Below are positions 60,692 through 64,000 of a stretch of 64,000 nucleotides of DNA, piece after piece. Positions within the stretch are counted from its first letter, which is position 1. Each line of letters starts with the position of its first letter. Below the pieces are notes generated by a model. It did no database searches. It saw nothing but the letters and a program-made list of their open reading frames with translations, and was not told the origin of the DNA. Position numbers and translations under genes: made by a program. Origin of the DNA: Stutzerimonas stutzeri (GTDB taxonomy: Bacteria > Pseudomonadota > Gammaproteobacteria > Pseudomonadales > Pseudomonadaceae); contig CP077641.1 of the NCBI GenBank assembly GCA_019056435.1, positions 2,852,001-2,916,000 of the forward strand, given 5' to 3'.

Positions 60692-63388
60692 TCAGGCCAC
60701 TGCCGGCTGCTTCGTCAGCAACCGCTTGATCTCCGGAACGCAGGATCCACAGCTGGTGCCACAGCCCAGCTCGCGCTTCAAACCATTGAGGTCGAGGCCT
60801 CGCTCGATGCCGGCGCAGACTGCTTCCTGGCTGACATTCATGCAGTTGCACAGCGTCTTGCCCGTGCGGACCGCGCCACCGGGCGGCGTGCTCAGCGGTG
60901 CCAATAGCCAGCGGCGCAGCGCCTGGTCAGCCGTGCCGTCGTGCCAGAGCTGCTTCAGCCAGTCGCGTGCCGCGGTTTCGCCGGACAGGCTGAGGGCAAC
61001 GATGCGACCGTCTTCGATACGTACCCGCTTGCCCACAGCTCGTCGCGGATCGTCATAAGCGACGACCGGGCCTTCATCCAGCCCCAGGCACTGTTCGATC
61101 TGCGCCAGTTGCGTGGCATCCGGGGCTTCGTTACAGGCGGCGCGAATGACCAGCGCGGGCCGGTCGCGCCCGGTGAGGCTGAAACTGGCGTAGGCGAAGC
61201 CTTCGAACAGCGGGCGCAGGGACTCGAAACGCTTCTGTACCGCGCCTTCGACCAGGGCGAAGAACTGCCAGGGCAGCTCGACTTTCTCCACGTCGATGCC
61301 GGCGTGCTTGAGCTCCGGTTGTTTGGAGAGCGGGTCGACGCTCGGCAGCGTGAGCCGATTGACCCCGAGCCCCTTGAGGAAGCGATTGCCCCAGTGCATC
61401 GGCATGAACGCCTGGCCAGGCGCCAGGCTGTCGTCCTTCTGCACCGGCAGCAACAGCTCGCCTCGACGGCTGCTGACCCTGACCAGTTGGCCATCGAGCA
61501 GACGGCGGCGGCGCATATCGTCGGCGTTCATGCTCAGCAACGCCTCCTCGACATGGCCGAACAGGCGCGCGGCAGTGCCGGTGCGGCTCATGCCATGCCA
61601 GTGATCGCGCAGGCGGCCGGTGTTCAGCGTGAGCGGAAAGCGCGCTTCGCGCTGTTCCTTCGGGGCCTGGTAATGCTCGGCGAGGAAGCGCGCCCGGCCG
61701 GTTTCCGTCGGGAACTTGCCGTCGACGTAGAGGCGCGGTGTGCCTTGCTCACGGTCCGCCGGGAAGGGCCACTGCTGCGGGCCGAGACGGTCGATCAGGG
61801 CATGGCTCAGGCCGGACAGGTCCAGGTCGCGACCTTGGGTGAGCAGCTTGTATTCGTCGAACAGCGCCGCCGCATCCTCGAACGCGAACAGGCTGGGTTG
61901 GCCCGGACGTATCAGCTTCTCCAGCCGGCGGGCGAAATCACAGGTGATCGTCCAGTCGGCCCGTGCCTCGCCTTGCGCCGGAATGGCACGGCGCACATGG
62001 CTGACGCGGCGTTCTGAGTTGGTGACGGTGCCTTCCTTTTCGCCCCAGCTGGCCGCAGGTAACAAAAGATCGGCATAGCGGCAGGTTTCGGTGGTGGCAA
62101 AGGCTTCCTGAACCACCACGAAAGGGCAGGTCGCCAGTGCCTCGTGAATGCTGTGCTGGTCGGGCATGGATTGAGCGGGATTGGTGCAGGCGATCCACAG
62201 CGCCTTGACCTTGCCACCACGGACCGCCTCGAACAGCTCGATGGCGGAGAGGCCCGGTGTGTCGGGCAATGCCGACACCCCCAATACTCGGCAACTTCGC
62301 CGCGGTGTGCGGCGTTGCCGGCCTCGCGATGTCCGGGGAGGAGGTTGGACAGGCTGCCGGTTTCACGGCCGCCCATGGCGTTGGGTTGGCCGGTGAGCGA
62401 GAAGGGGCCGGCGCCGGGCTTGCCGATCTGCCCGGTGGCCAGATGCAGGTTGATCAGGGCGCTGTTCTTGGCACTACCGGCAGTGGACTGATTCACGCCC
62501 ATGCACCAGAGCGAAAGAAATCCTTGTGCCGTACCGATCATGCGCGCGCAGCGCTGCAGCTGCTCTATCCCGATGCCGCATAGCTCAGCCACCATGGCCG
62601 GGTTGTAGTCGCGCACCGTCCGTTTCAGCTCGTCGAAGCCGTCGGTGTGGGCCTCGACGAAGTCGCGGTCGATCCAGCCTTCCCAGAGCAGGATGTGCAG
62701 GATGCCGTGAAACAGGGCGACATCGGTCCCGGGCAGGATCGGCAAATGCAGGTCCGCCAGGTCACAGGTGTCGGTGCGGCGCGGGTCGACGACGATGACC
62801 TTCATCTCGGGGCGTTTCGCCTTGGCTTCCTCGAGGCGGCGGAACAGGACCGGATGCGCATAGGCCATGTTGCTGCCCACGATCAGCAGGCAGTCACTCA
62901 GTTCGATATCTTCGTAACTGCAGGGGAGGGGCGTCGGCACCGAGGCTGCGCTTGTAGCCGACCACGGCGGAGGACATGCACAGCCGCGAGTTCGAGTCGA
63001 TGTTGTTGGTGCCGACCAGCGCCCGGGCGAGCTTGTTGAAGGCGTAGTAGTCCTCGGTCAGCAACTGGCCGGAGATATAGAACGCGACGCTGTCCGGGCC
63101 GTGCTCGGCAATGGTGTCGGCGAAGACCTTGGCGGCGTGGTCCAGGGCGCTGTCCCAGCCTGTACGGGCGCGGGCCAGCCCCTTGCCCAGGCGCAGCTCG
63201 GGGTACAGGGCGCGGGCGTCAAGGTCGCCCGTGAGGTGCAGGGTCGAACCCTTGCTGCACAGCTTGCCGAAGTTGGCGGGGTGGTTCGGGTCGCCGACGA
63301 CATCGAGGATATGCGCACCGTCGTGCTCGATCAGCACGCCGCAGCCCACACCGCAGTAGCAACAGGTCGAGGCGGTTGTCTGGCGCAT
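60692..63388 (-). CDS. nasA: assimilatory nitrate reductase catalytic subunit (frameshifted)
   Basis: About 899 residues when joined. Reduces nitrate to nitrite in the cytoplasm. The N-terminal [4Fe-4S] site is in STCCYCGVGCGVLIE and FGKLCSKGSTLH. The molybdopterin domains include RLCMSSAVVGYKRSLGADAP, LIVGSNMAYAHPVLFRRLEE and WCMGVNQSTAGSAKNSALIN. The C-terminal BFD-like [2Fe-2S] module (KTLCNCMNVSQEAVCAGIE then GCGTSCGSCVPEI) is typical of Pseudomonas-type NasA. Breaks are in G4 at 62933-62936 (one base too many) and C5 at 62278-62282 (one base short). It starts 36 nt after nirD. Confidence 0.92.
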
Positions 63389-63423
63389 GCAGTCGTCTCC
63401 TGGCCGTTCGTTCATGGGGCGCC

Positions 63424-63750
63424 TCAGGCGCATTCGGCGGCGTCGTTCAGCGAAAGCAGCACGCGACCGTTCTCGACGCGCGCTTCGTGGCGGTGCGTGC
63501 AGCCGACATCGGGCGCGACGGCTTCACCGCTGTCCAGGTTGATCTGCCAGTTATGCAGCGGGCAGGCGACCTGCTTGCCGTAGACGATGCCCTGCGACAG
63601 CGGCCCGCCCTTGTGTGGGCAGCGGTCATCGAGGGCAAACACCTGATCGTCGGCGGTACGGAACACCGCGATGTCACCCTTCGGGCCGGCGACGACACGT
63701 GCGCCGAGGGGGTTGATGTCGTCCAGTGAGCAGATGTCGAACCATTTCAT
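63424..63750 (-). CDS. nirD: nitrite reductase (NADH) small subunit
   Basis: 108 residues from the ATG at 63750 (MKWFDICSLDDINPLGARVV); upstream in-frame codons are not family-like. Rieske-type fold with both cluster motifs present, CPHKGGPLSQ and CPLHNWQINL, so it may carry a [2Fe-2S] centre, unlike the E. coli subunit that lacks the ligands. It partners NirB, which would be expected further upstream but is outside the window. Confidence 0.93.
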   Translation of the reverse strand: MKWFDICSLDDINPLGARVVAGPKGDIAVFRTADDQVFALDDRCPHKGGPLSQGIVYGKQVACPLHNWQINLDSGEAVAPDVGCTHRHEARVENGRVLLSLNDAAECA

Positions 63751-63818
63751 GGCTGTTTCCTCGCAATTCGGTTGATCGAGTGGCTGTTCCATTCGGGCTG
63801 TATTCCCTGCGAAATACC

Positions 63819-63837
63819 GGGCGAATTGATTCGCCCC
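63819..63837. repeat. REP-like palindrome
   Basis: GGGCGAATTGATTCGCCCC. Confidence 0.7.
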
Positions 63838-63895
63838 TATATGGCCGTGATCTGGTCATGGCATCTTCTGGCAACCACGCCGGAGCGCTTCTGTA

Positions 63896-63914
63896 GGGGC
63901 GAATTCATTCGCCC
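63896..63914. repeat. REP-like palindrome
   Basis: GGGGCGAATTCATTCGCCC, preceded by CTGTA. It forms a head-to-tail group with the next copy 16 bp on. Confidence 0.7.
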
Positions 63915-63929
63915 TTCGTTAGCTCAACT

Positions 63930-63948
63930 AGGCGAATAAATTCGCCCC
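63930..63948. repeat. REP-like palindrome
   Basis: AGGCGAATAAATTCGCCCC, same core as the copies at 59.6 and 59.9 kb. Confidence 0.7.
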
Positions 63949-64000
63949 AACACGGATCGTTACGCGGGCTCGATCTGAGTCAGCTGGATCGTTTCGTACT

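Larger units (their letters stand above)
63751..64000. other. nirD upstream region with three REP-like palindromes
   Basis: No gene is supportable. Three palindromes occupy much of it. nirB usually abuts nirD, so the 250 bp gap filled with repeats suggests insertion between the two genes, or a promoter here. Confidence 0.5.

Overview
The window is a chromosomal segment of about 62-65% GC from a gamma-proteobacterium of the Pseudomonas group, most likely the P. stutzeri (Stutzerimonas) branch. The strongest clue is gene order: LysR-leuC-leuD-leuB-asd-fimV-truA-trpF-accD-folC-SPOR gene-cvpA-purF-metZ-gspD/gspC follows the arrangement known from P. aeruginosa. Other clues are a nirD-nasA-cobA nitrate-assimilation set and short palindromes of the GGGCGAATNNATTCGCCC type.

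Layout. (1) 1-8.3 kb, minus strand: an exopolysaccharide or O-antigen type operon. In transcription order it holds a 2OG/Fe(II)-oxygenase-like protein, a DegT sugar aminotransferase, a flippase, a family-2 glycosyltransferase, a Wzc-like tyrosine autokinase/co-polymerase, a WbqC-like protein, and an RfaH/NusG-like antiterminator cut by the window edge. The untranslated leader carries an exact ops core and a near copy, so the operon appears to encode the antiterminator that reads its own leader. (2) 8.6-9.0 kb: two initiator tRNA genes, each with its own promoter and terminator. (3) 9.0-12.4 kb: small membrane and exported proteins, dusC, an SDR oxidoreductase, and the heat-shock gene ibpA with a sigma-32 type promoter and a ROSE-like RNA thermometer. 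(4) 12.2-29.4 kb: the conserved housekeeping block for leucine, lysine/threonine/methionine precursor, tryptophan, fatty acid, folate, purine and methionine synthesis, plus fimV and truA. (5) 29.4-32.4 kb: gspC and a gspD whose secretin ends in a SPOR domain; the other type II secretion genes are not adjacent. (6) 32.6-38.3 kb: tRNA-Asp, a PAS-PAS-GGDEF-EAL protein, cyanide-insensitive type cydAB with a DUF2474 peptide, and a 28-residue acidic ORF behind a sigma-54-like promoter. (7) 38.3-59.5 kb: AraC regulator, carbon-nitrogen hydrolase, fadH, a coiled-coil protein, a D-cysteine desulfhydrase-like protein, a cNMP/cNMP/rhodanese protein, chrA, nadK, a phosphatase, glpG, DUF1315, DUF2797, pepN, and a Ycf48-like/MMPL exporter pair. 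(8) 59.4-64 kb: a tandem duplication of about 263 bp, cobA, nasA, nirD and five REP-like palindromes.

A caution applies to the whole window. At least 17 genes, including the normally indispensable asd and accD, are broken by single-base (rarely two-base) shifts, nearly all at short homopolymers. Repairing one base each time restores a full-length family member. I read these as sequencing or assembly errors, not decay. I annotate such genes over their full extent as CDS and mark them as frameshifted.
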